Shown: positions 15,869-24,493, counted from the first letter of the stretch. The stretch: 43,750 bases of DNA from Candidatus Epulonipiscioides saccharophilum (GCA_002007295.1 LNZM01000141.1:1-43750); one strand, 5' to 3'. Numbers and translations: made by a program. The notes: generated from the sequence alone by a model not told the origin.

Positions 15869-17107
15869 ATGTTGACTTTAGAAGGAAAATATTCAAGTGC
15901 TAAGATTTTTATTGAAAGAATAGAACAAGATGCTATCGATCAAATTTTTAAATTATGCAATCATCTTATATCCCAAGACAGTAATATAGCGATCATGCCA
16001 AATATCCACATAAATAAATCTAGCACAGTGGGAATTACCATGACAATAATGGATAAGGTTGTACCTAATTTAGTGGGGATCGATATAGGCTGTGGCGTAA
16101 GAGTTCAGCCTATTAAAATTGCAAAAGGATTTGACTGGATTAATGAATTTGATAAAAAACTTCGAGTAACTATCCCTTCTGGAAATAAAATTAGAAATAA
16201 GGCGCATAAATTTATAAAAGAAGTACCTCTTTGTAACCTAAAATGTCCGGTTATCGACTTTGCTTCTACTGAATTTTCTTTGGGCACTCTTGGGGCCGAT
16301 AATCATTATGTAGAAGTAAGTTATGACGAGTTGGGCCGATATTACTTAACTGTGCATTCGGGGAGCCGAAATCTAAGTTGTCAGATCACAAAATATTACC
16401 AGAGTATAGCTAATGAAATGCTGAAATCAGATAATAACAAGAAGATCCGAGCAACCGAGCTTACGCTTAAAAAGCTTCAATCGGAACAATCGGACTTAGA
16501 ATTAATCGGATTAAAACAGCCGAAACGAAAGTATATAGAAGATTTAAAAATAGATACAGACCTTGCTTATTTGGACAGCACACTTATGGATGATTATTTA
16601 CATGACATGAATATCGTCACAGAATTTGCATATTGGAACCGCAAAGCTATTATCTACGATATAGTAAAATCTTTAAAAGACAGAGTTAATTTTGCCTATG
16701 AAGAAAATGGCTATGAATCGTTCGATACGATACATAATTATATTGATCTAGAAACTAATATTTTACGAAAAGGTGCTATTTCCGCAAACAAGGATGAACT
16801 ACTAATAATCCCGCTTAACATGAGAGACGGAAGCATAATAGCAGTCGGCAAAGGCAATGCTGACTGGAACTACTCGGCCCCTCATGGTGCTGGTCGAATT
16901 ATGAATCACACAATGTCAAAACAAACTTTAACATTAAGTATGTTCAAAAAATCTATGAGGGGTATTCATTCTACATCAATTTGTTCCGAAAATATAAATG
17001 GATGCTGTTTTGTCTATCAGGATATCCATGAAATTATCGATAACATTAAAGATACAGTCGAGATACTTCGGATTATTAAACCTATTTATAACTTTAAGGC
17101 GAAATAA
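15869..17107 (+). CDS. rtcB: RtcB-type RNA-splicing ligase
   Basis: GTP- and Mn-dependent ligase that joins a 2',3'-cyclic phosphate or 3'-phosphate RNA end to a 5'-OH end. At 412 residues it belongs to the shorter bacterial RtcB branch. Active-site motifs are present: VGIDIGCGV with the metal Cys (about 75), SLGTLGADNHYVEV with the metal His (about 146; the usual sequence is GSGNH), HSGSRN (about 163), RKGAISA (about 300), and APHGAGR (about 337), which contains the His that is guanylylated. The variant residues (ADNH for SGNH, SRNLSC for SRGLG) mark it as divergent but not inactive-looking. GAAGGG precedes the ATG. It follows the unknown helical protein and has no archease, rtcA or rtcR partner in view. 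Confidence 0.93.
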   Translation: MLTLEGKYSSAKIFIERIEQDAIDQIFKLCNHLISQDSNIAIMPNIHINKSSTVGITMTIMDKVVPNLVGIDIGCGVRVQPIKIAKGFDWINEFDKKLRVTIPSGNKIRNKAHKFIKEVPLCNLKCPVIDFASTEFSLGTLGADNHYVEVSYDELGRYYLTVHSGSRNLSCQITKYYQSIANEMLKSDNNKKIRATELTLKKLQSEQSDLELIGLKQPKRKYIEDLKIDTDLAYLDSTLMDDYLHDMNIVTEFAYWNRKAIIYDIVKSLKDRVNFAYEENGYESFDTIHNYIDLETNILRKGAISANKDELLIIPLNMRDGSIIAVGKGNADWNYSAPHGAGRIMNHTMSKQTLTLSMFKKSMRGIHSTSICSENINGCCFVYQDIHEIIDNIKDTVEILRIIKPIYNFKAK

Positions 17108-17111
17108 TTGC

Positions 17112-17275
17112 ACTTAACTAGGGGGCTATCGCATTAACAATTCCAAATTTTATTCATTTGCGACAGCTCCCAACCTCTCAGTCACTGCGTGATAGCTCTC
17201 TAACCTTGCCGTCAGCTAAAGTTGACACCTTTGGTTGGGCGGAAAGCTATGGCCAACAACTTAGTCCACATTATA
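17112..17275. repeat. Dispersed element copy with TTCATTTGCGACAG motif
   Basis: The stretch contains GCATTAACAATTCCAAA (also at 21342), TTTTATTCATTTGCGACAG (also at 9550 and, inverted, at 26646) and the decayed hairpin GTCAGCTAAAGTTGAC. It forms an apparent N-terminal extension in the frame of the MgtC gene (reading LPTSQSLRDSSLTLPSAKVD) that is not a real protein sequence. Confidence 0.75.
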
Positions 17276-17298
17276 TATTAAATCGGGAGGGGATTTCT

Positions 17299-18000
17299 AT
17301 GGCCGAATTTCAAATCATAGCTGAGCAATTTTCAATGGATAACATAATACCTATCTTTATTAGAATAATGATAGCTACTTTTTTTTCCGGAATATTAGGA
17401 ATTCTAAGTGGTCGAAAAGGGCGAGCAGCAGGATTAAAAACACATATTTTAGTTTGTGTAGGAGCTACCACGGCCATGTTGACTAATCAATATATCTATT
17501 CTCAATCTTTAAGTGGGGATCCAACCCGAATAGCAGCCCAGGTCATTAGTGGAATCGGTTTCATAGGAGCCGGAACAATAATAGTAACCGGTAAGCAACA
17601 AATAAAAGGCGTTACTACAGCTGCCAGCCTTTGGACTTGTGCATGCCTTGGGTTGGCCATCGGGACCGGTTATTATAGTGGAGCATTTATAAGTTGGCTA
17701 TTCATTTTAATTACTCTTACATTTTTTAGAAAGTACGAAACTAAATTACATGTAAAAATGCTTATTCATGAAATATATATGGAAGTTAGCTCGCAACAAG
17801 AAATTAGCGATATTATTAATTATTATAAATCTGTTGGTTGTAGTTTATATAATCTAGATATGCAAAAAGCGAAAATCTCTGGTGGAGAGAATATGATTTC
17901 GTTATTTGTCACGGTTTCTTTTCCGCATGGAGTAGACATAGAAAGCATTATCGATAATTTACGAAATGCAACAGGGATACATTATATAGAAATATTATAA
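17299..18000 (+). CDS. MgtC/SapB family membrane protein
   Basis: Integral membrane protein of 233 residues. The start is ATG at 17299 behind GGGAGGGG; the open frame extends upstream only through a dispersed repeat. Four to five hydrophobic segments in the N-terminal 140 residues carry the family core: RIMIATFFSGILGILSGRKG, GLKTHILVCVGATTAML, the RIAAQVISGIGFIGAGTII signature, and the GVTTAASLWTCACLGLAIG segment. A C-terminal soluble domain of about 80 residues (HEIYMEVSSQQEISDIINYY to the end) is ACT-like, as in longer family members. In pathogens MgtC is linked to low-magnesium growth through ATP synthase; the role in a Clostridium-like cell is not established. No magnesium riboswitch is seen upstream. 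Confidence 0.92.
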   Translation: MAEFQIIAEQFSMDNIIPIFIRIMIATFFSGILGILSGRKGRAAGLKTHILVCVGATTAMLTNQYIYSQSLSGDPTRIAAQVISGIGFIGAGTIIVTGKQQIKGVTTAASLWTCACLGLAIGTGYYSGAFISWLFILITLTFFRKYETKLHVKMLIHEIYMEVSSQQEISDIINYYKSVGCSLYNLDMQKAKISGGENMISLFVTVSFPHGVDIESIIDNLRNATGIHYIEIL

Positions 18001-18141
18001 AATTTGTATTTGTCACTTATTGTTTTATAAAATAACTATGCATAATTATCATTATTTTGTTATATAAATGAATGTAAACAATATATATTAATCTATTTAT
18101 CCTTTTTTATTTTTCATTTATATTTTAGGAGGATTTTAACT

Positions 18142-19665
18142 ATGAAAATTTTTACTAAAACCAATATTGCTAGTTTAGCCGTCAGTACTATAATTGGAGC
18201 ATCCATGTTTTTGATTGGAGCACAGCCTACGATGGCTCAAGACAATTTTTCTGCTCAAAAAAACATCGAGGTTGAAATTTGCGAAATTTCATCTAAGTCA
18301 CAAAAACCTAAATATATCTTTGCGTTCCTCGGCGATGGCATGTCACATACTCAAATTAATTCAGCACAAATATATCAATCAGCCTTAAATTTTGGGGGAG
18401 CATTCAAGATATATCCGCTTTCCTTTACAGAATTTCCGTACCTAGGAAATATCTACACCCAAGATTCTACATCCTTTTCTCCGGATTCCGCCTCTACAGC
18501 GACTTCTTTATTAACGGGCGAAAAGACACACAGCGGTGTTATTGGACTTGGAGCTGATAAGATAACAGTATTAGATTCATTGCCGGAATTATTAAAAGAA
18601 GACGGATATAAAATTGGGATTGTTAGCACTGTAACGCTAAACCATGCTACACCGGCGGCTTCATATGCCCACAATATTTCAAGGGATAATTATTATGATA
18701 TTGGTTTAGAGATGGCAACTAGCAATTTTGATTATTTTGCTGGGGGCAATGTAAGTGAAAGTGGCAAGGAAGATGATGAACCTGGCCTACATAGTGTGAT
18801 GATAGAAAATGGATATACAATATTGCAAGACAAAGAAGATATCATGAATTTAAATGCAGATTCCGGAAAAGTTTATGCTATAACTCCTGGTTTGGAGATA
18901 GGTGACGCAATGCCTTATTCTATAGACCATGTCGAGGGCGAATTAACCTTAGTAGATCATGTAGCGAACGGAATAAAAGTTTTAGATAATGAAGAAAATG
19001 GATTTTTTATGTGGATCGAATCTGGTAAAATAGACTGGGCTGGCCACGCAAACGATGCTAGAACCAATATCGATGAAACCATAGCATTTGACGAAGCAGT
19101 GCAAGAGGCCATAAATTTTTATAACGAACATCCTGACGAGACTTTAATCATTGTTACTGGCGACCATGAAACTGGTGGTATGACTATCGGTCAGGCAACC
19201 ACTGGTTATGATACAGCATTTGAATTACTAGAATATCAAACAATGTCTTATGATGAATTTGATCTTGTTATTGAGGATATTTTGGCCGAAACACCGGAAC
19301 CATCTTTAGAAGATATCATGCCAGTGATCACAGAAAATTTTGGTCTAGGAAATGATGATTTACCTCTTGCGGATTATGATATAGAAAGACTCGAAGATGC
19401 TCTTGTTAGGACAGTTTTCGATGGCGACGACGAAGATTATGAAGATTTTAGCAGGGAAAATGAGCTATACGGCGGATATTTACCTTTAACCGTAACCCTA
19501 ACTCATATCTTAAACGAAAAAGCAGGTGTCGGCTGGACTTCTTATTCTCACACCGGTTCACCGGTTCCCGTATACGCTATTGGCGTTGGAGCACAGAATT
19601 TTGCTGGAACATATGACAATACAGATATTTTCCACAAATTAGCTGAACTGACCGACGTTAAGTAA
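18142..19665 (+). CDS. Secreted alkaline phosphatase
   Basis: Exported metal-dependent phosphomonoesterase. AGGAGG lies 9 bp before the ATG. A signal peptide (MKIFTKTNIASLAVSTIIGA then GAQPTMAQ with the likely cleavage site) directs export, presumably through one of the two signal peptidases upstream. Motifs run in order: FAFLGDGMSHTQ with the metal Asp, SPDSASTATSLLTGEKTHSG with the nucleophile Ser in DSA, VSTVTLNHATPAA, WIESGKIDWAGHANDA and IIVTGDHETGGMTIG metal ligands, and the C-terminal SYSHTGSPVPV His. An acidic insertion (about 395-445) is rich in Glu and Asp. At 507 residues it is of normal length. Its 3' part is partly duplicated downstream. No pho regulator or phosphate transporter is nearby. 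Confidence 0.95.
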   Translation: MKIFTKTNIASLAVSTIIGASMFLIGAQPTMAQDNFSAQKNIEVEICEISSKSQKPKYIFAFLGDGMSHTQINSAQIYQSALNFGGAFKIYPLSFTEFPYLGNIYTQDSTSFSPDSASTATSLLTGEKTHSGVIGLGADKITVLDSLPELLKEDGYKIGIVSTVTLNHATPAASYAHNISRDNYYDIGLEMATSNFDYFAGGNVSESGKEDDEPGLHSVMIENGYTILQDKEDIMNLNADSGKVYAITPGLEIGDAMPYSIDHVEGELTLVDHVANGIKVLDNEENGFFMWIESGKIDWAGHANDARTNIDETIAFDEAVQEAINFYNEHPDETLIIVTGDHETGGMTIGQATTGYDTAFELLEYQTMSYDEFDLVIEDILAETPEPSLEDIMPVITENFGLGNDDLPLADYDIERLEDALVRTVFDGDDEDYEDFSRENELYGGYLPLTVTLTHILNEKAGVGWTSYSHTGSPVPVYAIGVGAQNFAGTYDNTDIFHKLAELTDVK

Positions 19666-19830
19666 TTTGCTTTAAACCAGCCGAGCTTATTGATGTAGAA
19701 TAATTAGAAATAAAAAATTTGCCATAAACCAGCCGGTCTTACACATATTTTAAACGAGAAAGTATGTATCGGCTGGACTTTTTATGCTCATATTGATACA
19801 CCACTTCCCTTGAAACTAGTGGAAACTTAA
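19664..19830 (+). pseudogene. Partial copy of alkaline phosphatase 3' coding region
   Basis: From about 19738, the sequence repeats 19498-19575 of the phosphatase gene at an offset of 240. The copy stays in frame, reading LTHILNEKVCIGWTFYAH against LTHILNEKAGVGWTSYSH in the gene, and runs to its own TAA near 19828. A second, smaller repeat of 52-bp period (AATTTGC..TAAACCAGCCG at 19664 and 19716) lies between. The remainder of the expected copy is interrupted by the dispersed hairpin element. Confidence 0.82.
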
Positions 19831-19950
19831 AGGCACGCTTTCTCCCTCCGTCAGCTAACGCTGACACCTCCCTCTCGGAGGGAGGCACCGCTTCACCGCA
19901 ATTTTGTGACAAAGATTCTTAAGTTCCCGCCTATGGGGACCAGGGGTCAG
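19826..19950 (-). repeat. Dispersed hairpin element, near-complete copy
   Basis: The copy contains GCACGCTTTCTCCCTCCGTC, the hairpin GTCAGCTAACGCTGAC, CCTCCCTCTCGGAGGGAGG, CACCGCAATTTTGTGACA and AAGATTCTTAAGTTCCCGCC. It is the reverse complement of the copies near 43630 and 40820. It is one of the two best copies for defining the element. Confidence 0.85.
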
Positions 19951-20180
19951 GAATTATCCGAATTAGAATGCATATCTTCCTTATTAAGGCCCGATGTTTA
20001 AGGATAGTTTTTGGTATGGAAGGGGTCAGAAATTATCCAAATTAGAATGCATATCTTCCTTATTAAGGCCCGATTTTTAAGAATAGTTTTTGGTATGGAA
20101 GGTGTCAGGAATTATCCGAATTAGAATGCATATCTTCCTTATTAAGGCCCGATGTTTAAGGATAGTTTTTAGTTTGCACT
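19944..20180. repeat. 79-bp tandem array, three units, before yibE/F gene
   Basis: GTCAGGAATTATCCGAATTA-type units start at 19946, 20025 and 20104, a period of exactly 79. Each contains GAATGCATATCTTCCTTATT and AAGGCCCGAT(G/T)TTTAAG(G/A)AT. Units differ at a few positions only. The array ends about 35 bp before the gene start, so any promoter for that gene must lie in or just after it. Confidence 0.9.
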
Positions 20181-20217
20181 AAGGGAACTGATAGATGGAA
20201 TAAAGGAGAAAAAACGA

Positions 20218-21321
20218 ATGAAAAAAGATGTGATATTCTCAATAATCTGCCTAATATTGATTATTATTTTATTTATGATACCTACGGGATTTGAACGAGA
20301 TATTTATATAAACGCAGAACATGCCAAAATAAAAATTATTGATGTAGATAATTCTAGGCTACACAAAGTCGGCCTAGTAAATCAAGGTAGTCAATTTTTC
20401 ATGGTTAAAGTTTTAAATGGGCAATTTAAAGGGCAACAAATAGAAGCTATAAACTACTTAACGGGTAGCATATCACGAGACAAAGTATTTGAGGTCGATG
20501 ATATAGCGGTAGCATTGTTGGAAAAAGACACTGATAACAAATTAATTTTAGCCACGGTAATAGACTATTATCGGATAAACATAGAGTTAATATTAATAGG
20601 AATATTTGTTGCGATCTTAATATTAGTATCCGGAACAACTGGATTACGAACGATCATCTCATTCGGATTTACCTTAACATGTATATTTAAGCTATTTATC
20701 CCCTTATTATTAAAAGGGTATCCACCAATAATAATAGCGTTTATAATAGGAATTTGTATATCTGTCGTTACATTGATATTGGTAGCCGGGTTTAGTAAGA
20801 AAGCATATTGCGGGTTAATCGGAACAATATTAGCGTCGTTCATCACGTGTATGCTAGCGATCTTATTTGGATATTTATTCAAGGTAAATGGTACAGTAAT
20901 GGAGTGGTCGGAATCTTTACTTTATGCTGGCTATTCTCATTTGGATTTAACGGCGATCTATCAATCCGGGATCTATTTATCATGCCTTGGAGCGATAATA
21001 GATTTAGCCATCGACATTTCCTCTGCTATCGAAGAGTTGGTAGCTACAAAGCCGGACATTAAGAGGTCAGAAATATTTCGGTCAGGTATGAATATCGGAA
21101 AATCTATAATTGGAACGCAAACCACCACTCTGTTATTAGCATACATGGGTAGTTTTATTGCTGTAATCATGGTTTACATAGTACAGGGAACGCCATTATT
21201 AAGTATCTTGAATACGCAATTTATTTCATCCGAAATTTTACAAACATTTGTTGGTTGCATCGGGTTGGTTCTAGTATCACCCTTAACAGTTATAACTTGC
21301 TGTTATATTTATAAAAACTGA
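20218..21321 (+). CDS. YibE/F family membrane protein
   Basis: Membrane protein of 367 residues and unknown molecular role. AAAGGAG precedes the ATG. One N-terminal membrane segment (about 6-23) is followed by an extracytoplasmic beta-rich domain (about 30-118) that matches the YibE half. Seven or so membrane segments follow (about 120 onward), including LVSGTTGLRTIISFGFTLTC, GAIIDLAIDISSAIEEL and IGTQTTTLLLAYMGSF, the signature of the YibF half. The protein is therefore the fused form. In some Firmicutes separate yibE and yibF genes neighbour each other; no second copy is seen here. The N-terminal domain resembles an OB-like fold, but that is inference. Confidence 0.88.
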   Translation: MKKDVIFSIICLILIIILFMIPTGFERDIYINAEHAKIKIIDVDNSRLHKVGLVNQGSQFFMVKVLNGQFKGQQIEAINYLTGSISRDKVFEVDDIAVALLEKDTDNKLILATVIDYYRINIELILIGIFVAILILVSGTTGLRTIISFGFTLTCIFKLFIPLLLKGYPPIIIAFIIGICISVVTLILVAGFSKKAYCGLIGTILASFITCMLAILFGYLFKVNGTVMEWSESLLYAGYSHLDLTAIYQSGIYLSCLGAIIDLAIDISSAIEELVATKPDIKRSEIFRSGMNIGKSIIGTQTTTLLLAYMGSFIAVIMVYIVQGTPLLSILNTQFISSEILQTFVGCIGLVLVSPLTVITCCYIYKN

Positions 21322-21362
21322 CTTGCACTTACCAGGTCTGTAGCATTAACAATTCCAAAAAT

Positions 21363-21401
21363 AAAAAAACGAGCACCCAAAAAAGAGTAGCTCGTTTTTT
21401 T
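21363..21401. terminator. Bidirectional terminator between yibE/F and comM genes
   Basis: AAAAAAACGAGC pairs with GCTCGTTTTTTT around a 15-base loop. It can end the plus-strand gene and, through the A-run, could serve the opposing minus-strand comM transcript. The preceding bases (GCATTAACAATTCCAAA) repeat a motif seen at 17132. Confidence 0.88.
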
Positions 21402-21488
21402 GTTTCATGATTTCCCTTCAGTCTATTTCGTAGTGTTGCACCCATCAGTTCATTGCCCCCAACCTCTTAGTTAGTTTTTCATACTAGA

Positions 21489-23021
21489 TTAAACATAAAA
21501 GCTATCATCTAACGTTCTATACTGTATTGCTTGGACCATATGCTCTTCATTTATTTCATCCGAGTCATTGACATCAGCAATGGTTCTGGCCATTTTCAAA
21601 ACTTTGTGATAATTTCTCATACTACTCGGAGTTGATTTCATCCAAAGATTAAGCATATTATTAACAGTCGGATTTAAGTTACAAAACTCTTTAAGTTCAC
21701 GATTATTCATATGAGCATTAAAATAATTTGACTTATCTTTAAATCTTAATTTTTGTCTTTCTAAGGCGATATTAATTTTTTCTAACATTTGGGCCGTGGA
21801 CATATGTTCATCACTATTGCAGCTAAGAGTTTCAAAATTTATAGGTTCGGTTTCGATATGAATATCTATTCTATCAAGCATAGGACCGGATAATTTACTC
21901 AAGTATTTTTTCACAGCATTTAAGCTACATTTACATCTATCCCGATCGGGATAGTACCCACATGGGCATGGATTAGTCGATGCTATTAGCAAGAAATCGG
22001 CCGGATAAGTAACGCTACTTTTGGTACGAGAGATAGTAATTTCTTTAGCTTCCATAGGTTGGCGCAAAATTTCCAAAGTTTTTTTATTAAATTCTAAGAG
22101 TTCATCTAGAAATAAGATACCTAAATGAGCTAAACTGATATCACCGGGTTTAGGGTCTTGCCCGCCACCGCACAAAGCTTGCGCTGTTATTGTATGATGC
22201 GGATCTCTAAAAGGTCGGGTAGTAATTATTTCATTATCGTATAGGAGACCAGCAATGGAGTATAATTGTGTTAATGTTACAATTTCGTGAAAATTTAACG
22301 GAGGAAATAAATCTGGAAAACTTTTAGACATCAAGGTTTTGCCAGATCCGGGTGGTCCTATTAATAATATATTATGGTGACCGGCTGCAGCTACGATCAA
22401 GGCTTCTTTGGCCAATTCCTGACCATATATCTCATTAAAATCCAGGTTTGAATTAGCTTTTTGGATTACAGTGTTATTTGGTTCACTCTTAATTAAATTT
22501 TTTTGACCCTTTAGAAATCCTACAACATGTTCAAGATTTTGAGCGTACAATATCTTATCGGTAGATAAAAAATCTAATTGTTTTTTCGCAGTTAATGGGA
22601 CAATATAATGATATGCGTCCAAATCCGGTGAATTACGAAGAGCACACATAATAGGAAATAGTTGATTGGTAGTTCGTAAAGTACCATCTAAGGCCAACTC
22701 TCCAAAGTATATATATTTTTGACTTTCAGCTATGTTTATAAGACGACTGACCGACATAATCGCTATAGTCATAGCCAAGTCATATAGGCCACCTTCTTTT
22801 TTTAAAGATGCTGGTGCTAGGTTCATGGTTATTTTACTGGCCGGAAATGAATAGCCTATGTTTCTGACAGCAGCACGCATTCTATCCTTGGATTCTTTGA
22901 TAGAATTATCGGGTAATCCAACAATATCAAATTTTGCATCACCTCTATTAATATCTACTTCGACATCGATACGAACAGGTTCAAGCCCTTTAAGGGTATA
23001 AGTTATAAGCTTGCAGAACAT
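21489..23021 (-). CDS. comM: YifB/ComM family Mg-chelatase-like AAA ATPase
   Basis: Hexameric helicase-like ATPase; ComM promotes branch migration during natural transformation in Gram-negative bacteria. The 510 residues show the N-terminal ChlI domain (GLEPVRIDVEVDINRG, FDIVGLPDNSIKESKDR, ITMNLAPASLKKEGG), the linker FNEIYGQELAKEALIVAAAG, Walker A (GPPGSGKT), the Walker B region (GILFLDELLEF), PMEAKEITISR, and the four-cysteine cluster CPCGYYPDRDRCKC. The C-terminal Mg-chelatase domain ends RTIADVNDSDEINEEHMVQA. The length is normal. In Clostridia this gene is often near dprA and topA, but neither is seen here. The gene converges with yibE/F at a shared terminator. Confidence 0.93.
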   Translation of the reverse strand: MFCKLITYTLKGLEPVRIDVEVDINRGDAKFDIVGLPDNSIKESKDRMRAAVRNIGYSFPASKITMNLAPASLKKEGGLYDLAMTIAIMSVSRLINIAESQKYIYFGELALDGTLRTTNQLFPIMCALRNSPDLDAYHYIVPLTAKKQLDFLSTDKILYAQNLEHVVGFLKGQKNLIKSEPNNTVIQKANSNLDFNEIYGQELAKEALIVAAAGHHNILLIGPPGSGKTLMSKSFPDLFPPLNFHEIVTLTQLYSIAGLLYDNEIITTRPFRDPHHTITAQALCGGGQDPKPGDISLAHLGILFLDELLEFNKKTLEILRQPMEAKEITISRTKSSVTYPADFLLIASTNPCPCGYYPDRDRCKCSLNAVKKYLSKLSGPMLDRIDIHIETEPINFETLSCNSDEHMSTAQMLEKINIALERQKLRFKDKSNYFNAHMNNRELKEFCNLNPTVNNMLNLWMKSTPSSMRNYHKVLKMARTIADVNDSDEINEEHMVQAIQYRTLDDSFYV

Positions 23022-23059
23022 ATTTTAGTGATTCCTCTCGATATATTTAATTTTTACAT

Positions 23060-23290
23060 TAAAGTATCGACGAAAAAAATAATATCTATTCAATCCACAT
23101 CACTTTGGATAGATTAGCAACTAAAGGGTCGTCCAAAAATTATATCGATTCATTCCGAATAACTTGGGATAGATTAGCAACTAAAGGGTCGCCCAAAAAT
23201 AATATCTATCCAATCCGCATCACTTTGGATAGATTAATAACTGAAGTGTTGCGGAAAAAAAAATATATATTCACTTCGAATGATTCTAGA
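23060..23290. repeat. 60-bp tandem array, about four units
   Basis: GGATAGATTAGCAACTAAAG recurs at 23107 and 23167 and, changed, at 23227, with a period of exactly 60; a partial earlier unit starts near 23060. Because 60 is divisible by three the array stays open in one frame, giving the false repeated peptide DRLATKGS before the DUF6145-like gene. There is no ribosome site at its start. Confidence 0.88.
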
Positions 23291-23350
23291 CATATCAAAA
23301 TTTTTATGCTTAAATATATAATAAATTTAAATGATAGGATGCGATATAAT

Positions 23351-23704
23351 ATGGAAAAAAAGATTGTAATGGCGCTAAATTCAGCAGACAAAAAAATATT
23401 TTTTGAGCCACAATTCGATGACATGCCGTCCGGATTGAAGGAAGAATTAAAGGCTGGTATAATAAAATTAACGGATCAGGTAAAAGGAATCATTGTGGTT
23501 TCTTTTAACGAAAATGGCAATTTAATAATTGAGCATCAAGATGCATTTCCGGATGAAATTAACGTAGACTATGTAATAAATGAATTTTTAAATAGTAAAA
23601 CACAGTTACTGAAATCTTTGAAAATTTGGTACCTGATATATAAAACAAAAGAAGGCAAATTAGCCCGAGAAGCGTTACTAAAACCTAATAGGCCGGTTCG
23701 CTGA
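23351..23704 (+). CDS. DUF6145-like small protein
   Basis: A 117-residue soluble protein. The probable start is ATG at 23351, with ATG at 23339 as alternative; both have only a weak AGGAT site. Sequence such as KIVMALNSADKKIFFEPQF, LPSG-like DMPSGLKEELKAG, GIIVVSFNENGNL and LLKSLKIWYLIYKT follows the pattern I know from the DUF6145 family of Lachnospirales (a short N-terminal strand, a LTxDVxGII core, FDExGNL and a C-terminal helix). The assignment is by recollection and is moderate. It lies divergently from comM with a 60-bp tandem array between, and is followed by a dispersed element. Confidence 0.6.
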   Translation: MEKKIVMALNSADKKIFFEPQFDDMPSGLKEELKAGIIKLTDQVKGIIVVSFNENGNLIIEHQDAFPDEINVDYVINEFLNSKTQLLKSLKIWYLIYKTKEGKLAREALLKPNRPVR

Positions 23705-23728
23705 CAGAGGCTGTCGCATTAACTGTCA

Positions 23729-23820
23729 TTGTATGCACACTTTCTACGCCATTACACCCTATAGCCTCCCTCTCCGAGTGAGGTGTCACGAAGTGACAGA
23801 AGGAGAAAGCGTGCATACAA
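23729..23820. repeat. Dispersed element copy with 17-bp terminal inverted repeats
   Basis: TTGTATGCACACTTTCT at the left and AGAAAGCGTGCATACAA at the right form inverted repeats differing at one position. Between them lie CCTCCCTCTCCGAGTGAGG and the hairpin TGTCACGAAGTGACA. This 92-bp unit looks like a miniature inverted-repeat element. It encodes no protein. Confidence 0.85.
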
Positions 23821-23864
23821 GTTTTAATTGCTAATGTGAGCTATCATTTTGTACTTCGATTGTA

Positions 23865-24458
23865 TTAACTATTGAAATCTTCTATTTTGATTAATGTTAT
23901 GTCGTCTATAAATTTGTTCCAGGCCGATGGGTTGTTAACATAATAAGCTGGACAGATTTTACCCGTTACATCGAAATGTCGAATAACATCCTGTTCCGGA
24001 TTTAAACCATATTTTCGGCAAAGTTGCATTGTTAATCGAACCAAGGCATCATAGGATAAGTCGTTAAATTTACCTAGTACATCGGTATGACAGACTTCTA
24101 TTCCAATATGCGAATAGTTAACATCTCGGTTACCCGCATGATAGGCTACTTCTTCTTCGGGAACGCATAATATTATCTCGCCGTCTAATCCGATAATGTA
24201 ATGACTGCTTGCATATCTAGAGGTTAATTTATTAAAATATTCTCGATTATCTTCAGCAGTGGATCCGGGATTATTTACATAGTGTATCACTATCCCTTTT
24301 ATCGTCTCCATAAAAAACCCTGGTCGACTCATTGGGTTTGGATCTAATAAATATAATATTTTATTTATCCCATCTTCTATTATCTCCAATTTTTTGAAAC
24401 TCTTTGATTGCATATAAATATTTGGCGTTGAAAGGTGCTCATAATTGATAAACTCCAT
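23865..24458 (-). CDS. N-acetylmuramoyl-L-alanine amidase, Amidase_2 (PGRP-like) type
   Basis: Zinc amidase of peptidoglycan of about 197 residues. The start is ATG at 24458, behind AAAGGAG 8 bp away; the longer frame begins within this site. Zinc ligands and active-site motifs are visible: GIVIHYVNNPGSTAEDNREYF (first His), SSHYIIGLDGEIILCVPEEEVAYHAG, HIGIEVCH (catalytic region) and the VIRHFDVTGKICPAYY motif with the second His and the Cys ligand. The domain resembles phage endolysins and CwlA-type autolysins. There is no signal peptide and no wall-binding repeat, so it may be released by lysis or by another route. No holin or phage gene lies nearby. Confidence 0.9.
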   Translation of the reverse strand: MEFINYEHLSTPNIYMQSKSFKKLEIIEDGINKILYLLDPNPMSRPGFFMETIKGIVIHYVNNPGSTAEDNREYFNKLTSRYASSHYIIGLDGEIILCVPEEEVAYHAGNRDVNYSHIGIEVCHTDVLGKFNDLSYDALVRLTMQLCRKYGLNPEQDVIRHFDVTGKICPAYYVNNPSAWNKFIDDITLIKIEDFNS

Positions 24459-24493
24459 TTGTAATTCTCCTTTATTCAAACTATTTTTTAATC

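Noticed and set aside
17158-17298. Longer N-terminus for the MgtC/SapB protein
   Set aside because: The extension is a dispersed element (hairpin and TTCATTTGCGACAG motif) read in frame. The strong GGGAGGGG site and family alignment place the start at 17299.
23105-23338. Longer protein with DRLATKGS repeats before the DUF6145-like gene
   Set aside because: The frame is open only because the tandem period is 60. There is no ribosome site at its start, and the family-like part begins at 23339-23351.
23865-24458. Amidase_2 gene as evidence of a prophage
   Set aside because: No holin, tail, integrase or attachment site is seen near it; the neighbours are chromosomal genes.
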